This document shows positions 1 to 7,295 of a stretch of DNA of 64,000 nucleotides, piece by piece. The first letter of the stretch is position 1. Each line of letters opens with the position of its first letter. The position numbers were made by a program, and so were the translations under genes. The notes beneath the pieces are model-generated. The model did not search any database and was not told the DNA's origin. It saw only the letters and a list, made by a program, of their open reading frames with translations. Source of the DNA: Rhodothermales bacterium (GTDB lineage: Bacteria; Bacteroidota; Rhodothermia; Rhodothermales; VXPQ01); assembly GCA_951812345.1 (NCBI GenBank), contig OX638295.1:1956965-2020964 (forward strand). Reading direction: 5' to 3'.

Positions 1-265
1 TGACACCATGAGCATTCAGCGCCGCCACTTGATCCTGCATGAGTGCGATCAACGGAGAAATCACGAGGGTGAGGCCCTCGTGCATGAGAGCAGGGACCTG
101 ATAGCAAATGGATTTTCCCCCGCCGGTAGGAAGAATGGCAAGCACATCCCGTCCTTCGACAATGGGTCGAATGATGTCCCACTGGCCAGGACGAAAGTCG
201 TCGTACCCCCAATGCTCCCGGAGGACGCGACGGGCGTCTTCGTATGATGGATACCTCCCTGCCAT
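1..265 (-). CDS. recQ: ATP-dependent DNA helicase RecQ, N-terminal part (cut by window edge)
   Basis: Reading the reverse strand from an ATG at 265 gives 88 residues that run off the left edge. Three RecQ superfamily 2 landmarks are visible: motif 0 (FRPGQWDII, with Gln at about residue 28), Walker A (PTGGGKS, residues 46-52) followed by ICYQVPAL, and motif Ia (SPLIALMQDQV, about 70-80). RecQ is a 3'-5' DNA helicase of recombination and fork repair. The gene is divergent from the glycosyltransferase to its right. The rest of the helicase, RQC and HRDC domains would lie outside the window. Family assignment is firm; completeness cannot be judged. Confidence 0.93.
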   Translation of the reverse strand, partial: MAGRYPSYEDARRVLREHWGYDDFRPGQWDIIRPIVEGRDVLAILPTGGGKSICYQVPALMHEGLTLVISPLIALMQDQVAALNAHGV

Positions 266-351
266 ATCGTTCGAACGATACTGCGCGCAACTCGTTGGAT
301 ACTTGCGAATGCCTGCCCGCTCCGCCGGATTCGCAGCGAAGATACGACCCC

Positions 352-1437
352 ATGAAAGAAAGCCCAATCGATATGGCGGACGTACGCCCCCGCGTGTCCA
401 TTATCGTCGTTACCTGGAATGCATTGCCGCTCCTGAAGCAATGCTTCCCTTCCGTAGCGGCGACCGACTACGAAAATCTGGAGATTATTCTGGCCGACAA
501 TGCTTCGGACGACGGCTCGGTCGAATGGATTCGCAAGCATTTCCCGAACATCCGGGTGCTGCGCTATACGGAAAACACCATGTTTTGCCGAGGTAATAAC
601 GAAGCGATCCCGCATGCTACGGGAAAATATGTATTGCTACTGAATAACGACGTAGCTGTGCCGCCCGGTTGGCTCAACCCCCTCGTGGATGAATTGGAAG
701 CATGTGAAGACATCGCTGCCGTACAGCCCAAGATATTGCAATACGAGGACCGGTCCATGTTTGAATACGCTGGTGCTTCGGGAGGTTTTATGGATCGGTT
801 GGGGTATCCCTTTGCCCGCGGGCGCATTCTTTTTCGGTTGGAAAAGGATCTCGGACAATACGACGAGCCCCGCGACATCTTCTGGGGTACGGGCGCCGCG
901 CTGCTGCTCCGCCGATCTGCCCTTGACAAGGTGGGATTGCTCGACGAGCGATTCGAAATGCACATGGAAGAAATCGACTTGTGCTGGCGGCTCCAGCGAG
1001 CCGGGTACCGAATCCGCGTACAACCCGCCAGCGAAGTGTACCATATCGGCGGCGGATCACTGCGCCGGGGAAGCGCCCGGAAAGTCTATCTGACATTCCG
1101 GAATAACCTGTTGATGCTGTACAAAAACCTGCCGGAATCCGAATGGAAACGGATCTTTGCGGAACGGTGTGCGCTGGATGCGGCAGCAGCGGCACGCGCA
1201 CTTGCGTCAGGACACCCCACCGAATCCGCAGCGATCATGCGAGCCTATACCGATGCACACCGAATAAAGGACTCCTGGACCTGTGGCGCCATCCGACCGA
1301 AAACACTTTCGGAAACCGTGCTGCCCACCTACAGGAACAGTATTGTCGCCGATTATTTCGTACGGAAACGCCGGCGATTCGACATGCTGCCGAAGAAGGC
1401 CTTCGTGTACCCTTTGCACGGAGTCCGGCATAGATAG
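352..1437 (+). CDS. Family 2 glycosyltransferase (rhamnosyltransferase/WbbL type)
   Basis: This 361-residue protein begins with a GT-A fold: RVSIIVVTWNA (about residues 14-24), the nucleotide-sugar loop ILADNASDDGS (about 46-56) and the metal/sugar motif LLLNNDV (about 95-101). WGTGAALLLRR and the acidic EEIDLCWRL, which supplies the likely catalytic acid, come later. The best match is the WbbL-like group that adds rhamnose or a similar sugar to cell-surface glycans on the inner membrane face; the exact sugar is not readable. An in-frame ATG at 244 would overlap the divergent recQ start at 265, so I prefer the ATG at 352. The end converges on the EamA gene. No other polysaccharide genes are adjacent. 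Confidence 0.87.
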   Translation: MKESPIDMADVRPRVSIIVVTWNALPLLKQCFPSVAATDYENLEIILADNASDDGSVEWIRKHFPNIRVLRYTENTMFCRGNNEAIPHATGKYVLLLNNDVAVPPGWLNPLVDELEACEDIAAVQPKILQYEDRSMFEYAGASGGFMDRLGYPFARGRILFRLEKDLGQYDEPRDIFWGTGAALLLRRSALDKVGLLDERFEMHMEEIDLCWRLQRAGYRIRVQPASEVYHIGGGSLRRGSARKVYLTFRNNLLMLYKNLPESEWKRIFAERCALDAAAAARALASGHPTESAAIMRAYTDAHRIKDSWTCGAIRPKTLSETVLPTYRNSIVADYFVRKRRRFDMLPKKAFVYPLHGVRHR

Positions 1438-1479
1438 ATTGGCCATTCCCCGTCGTGTGTGTGTCTCCCCCCTTCTATG

Positions 1480-2409
1480 TCAGTCTGTTGTCGGAATGAC
1501 GGGCTGGGTACGCTTGTAGTATAGTACTACGAAAGAAATGGCAATCAGCACCACCAGCATCCCGACTATGGCGATCGTGCTCGGCAACTCGTCGAATATC
1601 ACGTACGCGAGCAGGGAGGCGCCGACCGGCTCAATGAGTCCCAGTAATCCAATCAGGGCTACCGAAAAATAACGTACGCCGTAATTAAAGGACCCATGCC
1701 CCATCACTTGCGGTCCCAACGCCAGGCCCGCACACAGTACGTAAAATAGCGGGGGGAAACCCCACAAGGGGGCATTAAGCAAGAGAGCAATGACCAGTGT
1801 TGTAGCGGCGGCAACGGTATACAATGGAAACACGTAGGCCAGCCAGGAACGCTTCTGGCGTACAACCCGACCCACAAGAAGGTACACACTGAAAAATAAC
1901 GAGCCGGTCAGAGCCAAACCATTGCCGAAAAGCGTTCCGGCAGTCCCTCCTTCGAGCATGTCCCCCACACCGATTGTGGCCGCCCCCGCCACGGCCAGCA
2001 GGATGGCCCCGTTGATCGGTTTCGAAAGCCGCTCATTCAGAAATATGTAGCCGAGCACCGCCAGAAAAACAGGACTGGTGGTAACAAGAACCGATGCCGC
2101 TGCCACCGTCGTGTGATAGAGTGACTCGATCCATAGCACAAAATGCATCCCAAGCAGCACGCCGGCCGACAGAATCAGATACCACTCGCGACGTTCAAAC
2201 GCTTTTATCTCAGCCCGTGCACGCACCCACGCAAACGGCGCCAGTGCTACGACCGCCATCACCGTGCGCCAGACAGCAACCGTCAGACCATGAGCTTCCC
2301 CTCCGATTTCACTCCCTGCAAATCGAATGAGGATAGGACTAAACGAAAAGCTCATCATGCCGGCGGCAAGCACCCAATACACCAATGCCGGTCTGTGTTC
2401 CTTGTGCAT
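1480..2409 (-). CDS. EamA/DMT-family permease (10 TM transporter)
   Basis: This 309-residue, very hydrophobic protein has two halves of about five membrane segments each, as in the EamA (DUF6) drug/metabolite transporter superfamily. Family-like stretches include FAWVRARAEIKAFERREW between segments and LGYIFLNERLSKPINGAILL, the typical end of the first EamA repeat. The second repeat carries the typical GLIEPVGASLLAYVIFDELPS. Such proteins export or exchange small metabolites; the substrate cannot be inferred. It starts 27 bases after the end of the DUF4293-like gene on the same strand, so the two are probably co-transcribed. A short basic tail ends the protein. Confidence 0.86.
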   Translation of the reverse strand: MHKEHRPALVYWVLAAGMMSFSFSPILIRFAGSEIGGEAHGLTVAVWRTVMAVVALAPFAWVRARAEIKAFERREWYLILSAGVLLGMHFVLWIESLYHTTVAAASVLVTTSPVFLAVLGYIFLNERLSKPINGAILLAVAGAATIGVGDMLEGGTAGTLFGNGLALTGSLFFSVYLLVGRVVRQKRSWLAYVFPLYTVAAATTLVIALLLNAPLWGFPPLFYVLCAGLALGPQVMGHGSFNYGVRYFSVALIGLLGLIEPVGASLLAYVIFDELPSTIAIVGMLVVLIAISFVVLYYKRTQPVIPTTD

Positions 2410-2436
2410 CGCGTAGTTCCTGATTCCTGCCTACGC

Positions 2437-2859
2437 TCAACGGATACGATTCGCTGAACGCACCAACTCGATATCTGAACGGATGGCCCGCCGAGCCAGC
2501 CAGAAGAACGCATAGGCACAAAAAAGTAAGCCCATTGTGACCATTCTGCTGGTAGTATCCATATCTGAAGATGAAGTAAATACGTCAGGGGCGTCCCCGA
2601 TATACATGGCCACTGCAAACAGGGCCATCAATATCAGTGTGAAAATCTGCGCCAGAAGTACCAATACATGTTGACGCCTCCGATCTCTGTACATAAAAAT
2701 GGAGACCACGCCAAGTAAACCGGCCAACACACCCACCCCAAAAACAATAGGAACGTACCCGGGAAACACCCCGAAGACGGCGTCGGCCCCGAAGAAAAGA
2801 ACAGCCCCGAGCGCCAGTGAACCCAGAAATAAATACGCCGACTGTTTGCGCTGAATCAT
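2437..2859 (-). CDS. DUF4293-like four-helix membrane protein
   Basis: This 140-residue protein opens with MIQRKQSAYLFLGSLALGAVLFF, resembling the MIQRIQTIYLLLA start of DUF4293 proteins, which are largely restricted to Bacteroidota. Four hydrophobic segments are visible (about residues 7-29, 33-52, 65-85 and 105-122), with a basic patch (RDRRRQH) after the second and a basic C-terminus. The function is unknown. It precedes the EamA permease gene by 27 bases on the same strand. A copy of the dispersed hairpin repeat (2851-2879) overlaps its start codon. The family call rests on memory of the N-terminal signature and is moderate. Confidence 0.68.
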   Translation of the reverse strand: MIQRKQSAYLFLGSLALGAVLFFGADAVFGVFPGYVPIVFGVGVLAGLLGVVSIFMYRDRRRQHVLVLLAQIFTLILMALFAVAMYIGDAPDVFTSSSDMDTTSRMVTMGLLFCAYAFFWLARRAIRSDIELVRSANRIR

Positions 2860-2879
2860 AACGTAATCAGAGTATCCTT
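2851..2879 (-). repeat. Dispersed hairpin repeat, copy A (overlaps DUF4293 start)
   Basis: Reverse-strand core GGATACTCTGATTACG, matching copies at 28173, 50041 and 54775. The hairpin here is weak (CTGA at 2851-2854 with TCAG at 2867-2870). It contains the start codon of the DUF4293-like gene at 2857-2859, so it could affect that gene's translation. Confidence 0.6.
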
Positions 2880-2890
2880 TAATTAACAGG

Positions 2891-2920
2891 AAAAGCCTCG
2901 CCGGGTCCGGCGAGGCTTTT
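2891..2920 (-). terminator. Strong intrinsic terminator of the exb operon (possibly bidirectional)
   Basis: A perfect 13-bp stem (AAAAGCCTCGCCG / CGGCGAGGCTTTT) with a 4-base loop. The A-run on one side becomes a T-run on the other, so it can work in both directions. It lies 47 bases beyond the stop of the last exbD gene and upstream of the DUF4293-EamA pair. Confidence 0.88.
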
Positions 2921-2966
2921 CAGCATATTCAGGAATTTCCATGCATACGGCAGGCACGTACACCTC

Positions 2967-3419
2967 CTATATCATTTCAGGCTTACTGGAGTAATTGATG
3001 CGCAATGTACCGGCCTCGCGCAATTCCTGCTGCACATCTATCACAATCCCCATTTCCGACGATTGATCCACACGAAGAGATACGATGAGCCTCGGTTGAT
3101 CAAGCAACTTGCGGTACATAATGCTACGAACCGAAGGCAAATCCTCAATGAGCGCATCGTCAATCTGAATGGAGGTGTCTCCCAACTGATTGTTGGCCAA
3201 CTTGAGGGGGCCGATATACATATACGAAACAAGACGCTTCTGATCGATCTTGGTAAGCGCCTCGGCACGCGGCAACGTGGTACGGACCTGGATCTCCGTC
3301 TCTCGCAGCACGGTCGTTACCATGAAAAAGATGATGAGCATAAAGATGATGTCCGGCATGGACGCCATCGGAATACTCGGACTCGACTTCGCGCTTTTTT
3401 TCTTAAAGTGTGTGGACAT
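2967..3419 (-). CDS. exbD: ExbD/TolR-family biopolymer transport protein (second copy)
   Basis: This 150-residue protein has a basic cytoplasmic N-terminus, one membrane helix (about residues 23-42, MPDIIFMLIIFFMVTT) and a periplasmic domain of about 105 residues. The helix holds the conserved Asp (MPDIIF) that carries protons in ExbD/TolR. With ExbB it forms the inner-membrane motor that energises TonB-dependent outer-membrane receptors. It is the last of four genes in the exb operon, 52 bases after the first exbD, and is followed by a strong terminator. Paired divergent ExbD copies are common in Bacteroidota. No tonB gene is in the window. Confidence 0.92.
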   Translation of the reverse strand: MSTHFKKKSAKSSPSIPMASMPDIIFMLIIFFMVTTVLRETEIQVRTTLPRAEALTKIDQKRLVSYMYIGPLKLANNQLGDTSIQIDDALIEDLPSVRSIMYRKLLDQPRLIVSLRVDQSSEMGIVIDVQQELREAGTLRINYSSKPEMI

Positions 3420-3471
3420 AAGACCTTGGTCACGTGATTGCTTGTCGTATCAGGAACAGGTCAAGGACGGC

Positions 3472-4035
3472 TTATCCTGCATCTGGCTCTGCGATAGAGA
3501 TCTGTGCCTTGATCTTCTTGCGAATCAGGTTTTCCTCTTCGTTTTCATCGATATAATCCCGGTAGGCGGCGTAATCGGGAAAACCCATCGCACGAGCTTC
3601 AGCATCCCACATTTCGAAATAGGCCATCCATATCTCGTCAATCACGTTGATATAGGTATCGTACGGTGTCTGGCGATCCGTTTTCAGAGAAACAACAGCC
3701 TTGGCCATCGACTCGGCGTAGTTGGGATCCTCCCCCTCGTTCAGGGTATGCTTCTTAACCTCCTCCCTGACTCTCGGAATGGCCGAAGGTCTGTCCTCGA
3801 TCAGTACGCGCCCCTCGGCATTGACGAGAATCTTGAGCATGTTGCGCTCCCTGACCGGAGGCGGCTCCTGGTCCTCATCCAGTTTCGGGGGCAACGTCAT
3901 GCCGATGCCCGTGTCCACATTGATTGTTGTCGTAACGAGAAAAAAGATGAGCAGCAGGAAGGCGATATCCGCCATGGATGCAGTGGGTATCTCCCCCCCT
4001 TCTCTCTCCTTTTTCTTTTTAAGTAATCCAGCCAT
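3472..4035 (-). CDS. exbD: ExbD/TolR-family biopolymer transport protein (first copy)
   Basis: This 187-residue protein has the usual lysine-rich start (MAGLLKKKKEREGGEIPTAS), one helix (MADIAFLLLIFFLVTTT) with the proton-carrying Asp at about residue 23, and a longer periplasmic part than its neighbour. The acidic C-terminal extension (about residues 140-187, rich in Glu, Asp and Tyr) is unlike short proteobacterial ExbD and typical of Bacteroidota homologues. Its distinct periplasmic domain suggests the two ExbD copies form a heteromeric motor with ExbB. It lies between the small membrane protein and the second exbD in one operon. Confidence 0.92.
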   Translation of the reverse strand: MAGLLKKKKEREGGEIPTASMADIAFLLLIFFLVTTTINVDTGIGMTLPPKLDEDQEPPPVRERNMLKILVNAEGRVLIEDRPSAIPRVREEVKKHTLNEGEDPNYAESMAKAVVSLKTDRQTPYDTYINVIDEIWMAYFEMWDAEARAMGFPDYAAYRDYIDENEEENLIRKKIKAQISIAEPDAG

Positions 4036-4096
4036 GACGCCTTGCGTACTTGTGCTTGTGGATACTTGGATTCTGAAAGCGGCGTACGAGACCCCG

Positions 4097-4369
4097 TCAG
4101 TTAAACAACCCTCGGATTCCGGATACCAGCAGGCTTATAGCTGCCAGCGCGAACATGATAATCAGTGTCCAGATACCCGCTACGGCCCAGTCTCCAATGA
4201 TAAGACCAAGAATAAGCAGAAGAATCGCTGGAATGAGTATGATCGCACCCGTAACGAGGTTGATCTTCCCGTTGATGATGCTCTGGATGCCGAACAGCAG
4301 CATCCCGAGCAAACCGAGCCCCAGAATAACCGCAGCGGCCCAAATGGCGATGGGAACTAAGTTGTCCAT
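4097..4369 (-). CDS. Small three-helix membrane protein inside the exb operon
   Basis: The product is 90 residues and almost wholly hydrophobic, with three probable membrane helices (about residues 7-27, 36-58 and 62-84) joined by very short loops (INGKINL and GDW). It has no motif I can name. It sits 20 bases after exbB and 61 bases before exbD on the same strand, so it should be co-translated with the proton-channel parts. The location suggests an accessory subunit or assembly factor of the ExbBD motor, but this is inference from context. The reading frame is continuous and its base composition fits its neighbours. Confidence 0.75.
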   Translation of the reverse strand: MDNLVPIAIWAAAVILGLGLLGMLLFGIQSIINGKINLVTGAIILIPAILLLILGLIIGDWAVAGIWTLIIMFALAAISLLVSGIRGLFN

Positions 4370-4389
4370 GGTCTAAAGAACGTTTGCGG

Positions 4390-5124
4390 TTAGACGGACT
4401 CGTCGGAATCACCGGCATCGGCAACCTGCGGCGCAACCGGACGGCCAGCCTGCAACAGCACCAGCGAATCAATAAGTTCGATGGAAGCATCTTCCATTTC
4501 CACTACGATCCGGTCGATCTTCGACACGGCGTAGTTATAGAAAAATTGCAGAATGATCGCCACGATAAGACCAAACGCCGTGGTCAGGAGCGCCACCTTG
4601 ATACCGCCTGCCACAAGACTCGGCGAAATGTCGCCTGCCGACTCAATGGCGTCAAAGGCCTCGATCATACCGACAACCGTTCCGAGGAATCCGAGCATCG
4701 GGGCAAGGCTGATGAAAAGCGATAGCCAGACCAGTCCACGCTCCAGAAAACTCATCTCGATTGAGCCATAGGACACGACTGCCTTTTCAACCGCCTCAAT
4801 ACCCTCGTCATGGCGCAAAAGACCTGCCTGAAACACGGCGGCAACAGGGCCACGCGTCCTTGCGCAAATCTCCTCGGCTGCAGAAACACCGCCGTCATCA
4901 AGTGAATGCTTGATGCCAACGATGAATTTGCGGGTGTTGATGTCGGCCCGGTTGAGCGTGATAATGCGTTCAAACGCAATAGCAAGCCCGACGATCAAAC
5001 AGATCAAAACGGGCCACATCCACTGGCCACCCTCGTTAAAGCGCTCTACAAGAACGTTGATGAAGCCCCCATTTGCGGAGGCCGCGTCCTGCAAAAGCAA
5101 TACCATCAAGTTGGGAAGAGTCAT
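4390..5124 (-). CDS. exbB: MotA/TolQ/ExbB proton channel family protein
   Basis: This 244-residue protein has an N-terminal helix (about residues 37-52, MWPVLICLIVGLAIAFERI) and two later helices in the conserved channel core. GLVWLSLFISLAPMLGFLGTVVGMI is the signature TolQ/ExbB segment, and VALLTTAFGLIVAIILQFFYN carries the conserved Thr residues lining the proton path. It is the pentameric channel partner of ExbD. A strong ribosome binding site (GGAGGAA) lies about 9 bases upstream of the ATG at 5124, and the gene heads a four-gene operon. The 274 bases upstream hold no gene and should contain the operon promoter. Confidence 0.94.
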   Translation of the reverse strand: MTLPNLMVLLLQDAASANGGFINVLVERFNEGGQWMWPVLICLIVGLAIAFERIITLNRADINTRKFIVGIKHSLDDGGVSAAEEICARTRGPVAAVFQAGLLRHDEGIEAVEKAVVSYGSIEMSFLERGLVWLSLFISLAPMLGFLGTVVGMIEAFDAIESAGDISPSLVAGGIKVALLTTAFGLIVAIILQFFYNYAVSKIDRIVVEMEDASIELIDSLVLLQAGRPVAPQVADAGDSDESV

Positions 5125-5398
5125 GAATAGGTTCCTCCGGAAAACACGGTGTTTCGGTTACAAAGTAAATGTAATGTATGGAGGGCAACACATTATGTGC
5201 CATCCCCCGTTATCCGGCGCCTGTGCAATGTTTAATGAACACTTGCCGGACATTGCTATGCTGAAACATGCCAAACGCCCGAACCGCCGTACCGATCAAG
5301 TATACTTATTGCAAAGCGAAGTGTCAACGAGGGAATGCCAAACATGGCCATTCCTGTGATTTTTTTTGTCGGGAAAACCATTTGTCGAGGGACCGGCG

Positions 5399-7087
5399 CT
5401 ACCGTAAGGGTGTTGCCTCGGCGTGATTCCACAACTGCATCGCTTCCTGCAAGACATGATCGACGTCGCCCATCGTTTCGTACCACATGCCCCGATCATA
5501 GGTGCGCTGTCCAATGCGCGCCTTGATGCGAGTCATCAGCAATTCCCGATCGCCCTCTGCCTCTGATCGGCTGAACCACCGTCCTTCTCCGCCTTCCCTG
5601 TCGGTACGGGAAAGCTCCGGGCTGCCGTCCGGAACAACGTGTATGCTATGCTGATCGAGAAAAGCCAGGAAATTGTCGAATTCATCCGGGTCGAAAGCAA
5701 AGTTCTTTGAAAAATCATCCCGGCGTTCTCCCCATTCTTCCTGAAAGGTAACACCGTTCCGGTCGATCCATTCCCGAGCAAAGGTGTTATCCTGCGACTG
5801 CCCGATGACCGTCCGGGAGAAAGCCGACAACGAATCCGGATATACGATTATATCCGGCAGGACCCCTCCGCCCCCGAAAACGGTTCGGCCTCCGGAAGTC
5901 GTATACTTGAGAGAATCGGGCATCGTATCCTGGATCTCCGACATGGTCAGTGTTCTTTCAAGGCGATGGCGATCCAGTTTCGATGCGTAATAGTCGTCGG
6001 TTTGCCCAGTGGTATACGGCGTCTGGATGAGACGCCCCGAGGGGGTATAAAAGCGCGAGATCGTAATGCGCAGTGCGCTGTCGTCACGCAGTGGAAACTG
6101 CTTCTGAACAAGACCTTTGCCGAACGTGCGCCGCCCGATAACAAGCGCCCGGTCATGATCCTGGACTGCACCAGCCACAATTTCGCTTGCCGAGGCGGAG
6201 TTTTCGTTGACAAGGATCATGAGGGGCCCCTGCTCGAACCCATCTCCGCTGCGAGCATAATTCTGCTGGTTGTACTGCTCGTGGCGGCTGCGAGCCTCGA
6301 CGATCATTTGCCCGTCCGTCAGGAACTCATCGGCAATCTGCACGGCCATTTCCATGAATCCACCGGCATTATCACGCAAATCGAGAACAAGGCGCCGCAT
6401 ACCTTGCTGGCGCAGCGCGTCCATACCCTCCAGAAACTCGGAATAGGTTGTACGTGCAAACCGGTTCAGGCGAATGTACCCTGTCTCGTCGTCCAGCATG
6501 TAGTGCGCGTCCATGGTCCAGAAAGGAATCTTGTCGCGCGTAATAACGAAATCAAGCGGTTCTTCGTAGCCGGGGCGCCGTACAGTGACTTTTACTTTGG
6601 TGCCGCGCGGACCCTTCAGAGTGCGCTCGACATCTCCTGAGGAAAAACCGATAGCCGACGAATCGTCCACGGCGACGATCCGGTCCCCGGAGAGCATACC
6701 CACCGCCTCGCTGGGACCACCTGGCAGCGGATTGAGCACCGCTACCGTATCCATACCGTTCGGCCCGGCGATGATCTCGAATGCGATGCCGATCCCGTCG
6801 AATGAGGCATCGAAATCCTCCCGCACCTTCTTCATCGCTTCTGCATCGATATATATCGAATGGGGATCGAGGTCGTTGAGCATCCCGTTGATGGCGCTCT
6901 CTGTCAACTGCGAAGAAGAAACCTCCTGCACGTACCGCTCATTGATCATGAGGTACGCGTCTTCGAGTTTTCTGAGCGACTCGGCTGTATTATCCCAGGA
7001 GATAACGGAACCCAACTCAAACCCGAGCACTATGCCCACGGTCAAGACGACTGCGCCGAAGGTAAATACCTTCCTATACTGCTTCAT
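5399..7087 (-). CDS. S41 family C-terminal processing protease (Ctp/Prc type)
   Basis: The 562-residue protein has an N-terminal membrane anchor or signal (about residues 8-29), an N-terminal helical part with the family's NDLDPHSIYI (about 71-80), a PDZ domain (about 95-172) and a catalytic core. The likely nucleophile is Ser299 in NENSASASE, with Lys324 in GRRTFGKG as general base. These periplasmic serine proteases trim or degrade exported proteins from their C-terminus. An in-frame upstream ATG at 7237 exists, but ATG 7087 has GAAAGGA just upstream and begins with a proper signal, so I chose it. The roughly 200-residue tail after the core is longer than in E. coli CtpA-like enzymes. Confidence 0.91.
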   Translation of the reverse strand: MKQYRKVFTFGAVVLTVGIVLGFELGSVISWDNTAESLRKLEDAYLMINERYVQEVSSSQLTESAINGMLNDLDPHSIYIDAEAMKKVREDFDASFDGIGIAFEIIAGPNGMDTVAVLNPLPGGPSEAVGMLSGDRIVAVDDSSAIGFSSGDVERTLKGPRGTKVKVTVRRPGYEEPLDFVITRDKIPFWTMDAHYMLDDETGYIRLNRFARTTYSEFLEGMDALRQQGMRRLVLDLRDNAGGFMEMAVQIADEFLTDGQMIVEARSRHEQYNQQNYARSGDGFEQGPLMILVNENSASASEIVAGAVQDHDRALVIGRRTFGKGLVQKQFPLRDDSALRITISRFYTPSGRLIQTPYTTGQTDDYYASKLDRHRLERTLTMSEIQDTMPDSLKYTTSGGRTVFGGGGVLPDIIVYPDSLSAFSRTVIGQSQDNTFAREWIDRNGVTFQEEWGERRDDFSKNFAFDPDEFDNFLAFLDQHSIHVVPDGSPELSRTDREGGEGRWFSRSEAEGDRELLMTRIKARIGQRTYDRGMWYETMGDVDHVLQEAMQLWNHAEATPLR

Positions 7088-7295
7088 GGTCGATCCTTTC
7101 GTTCCGGCATGGAAAACCTCTCTTACGGAAAAGCGTGAACTATTTCCTCGATCTTCGCAAGACGCTTCCGCGTAAACGCAGGAACGCCAGCACACCGCAT
7201 TCCTGCCAGTACATAATACACTAAAGAAAGGCTGCATCCATGATACAGAAAGCCGTTATACAGGATCCCATGCGCCGTTCGTTCGTGAACGTTTT

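Noticed and set aside
244-351. Longer N-terminus for the glycosyltransferase
   Set aside because: It would overlap the divergent recQ start. The 36 extra residues precede the conserved fold without similarity to the family.
7088-7237. Longer N-terminus for the S41 protease
   Set aside because: The extra 50 residues have no signal features, and the internal ATG at 7087 has a good ribosome site and membrane anchor.
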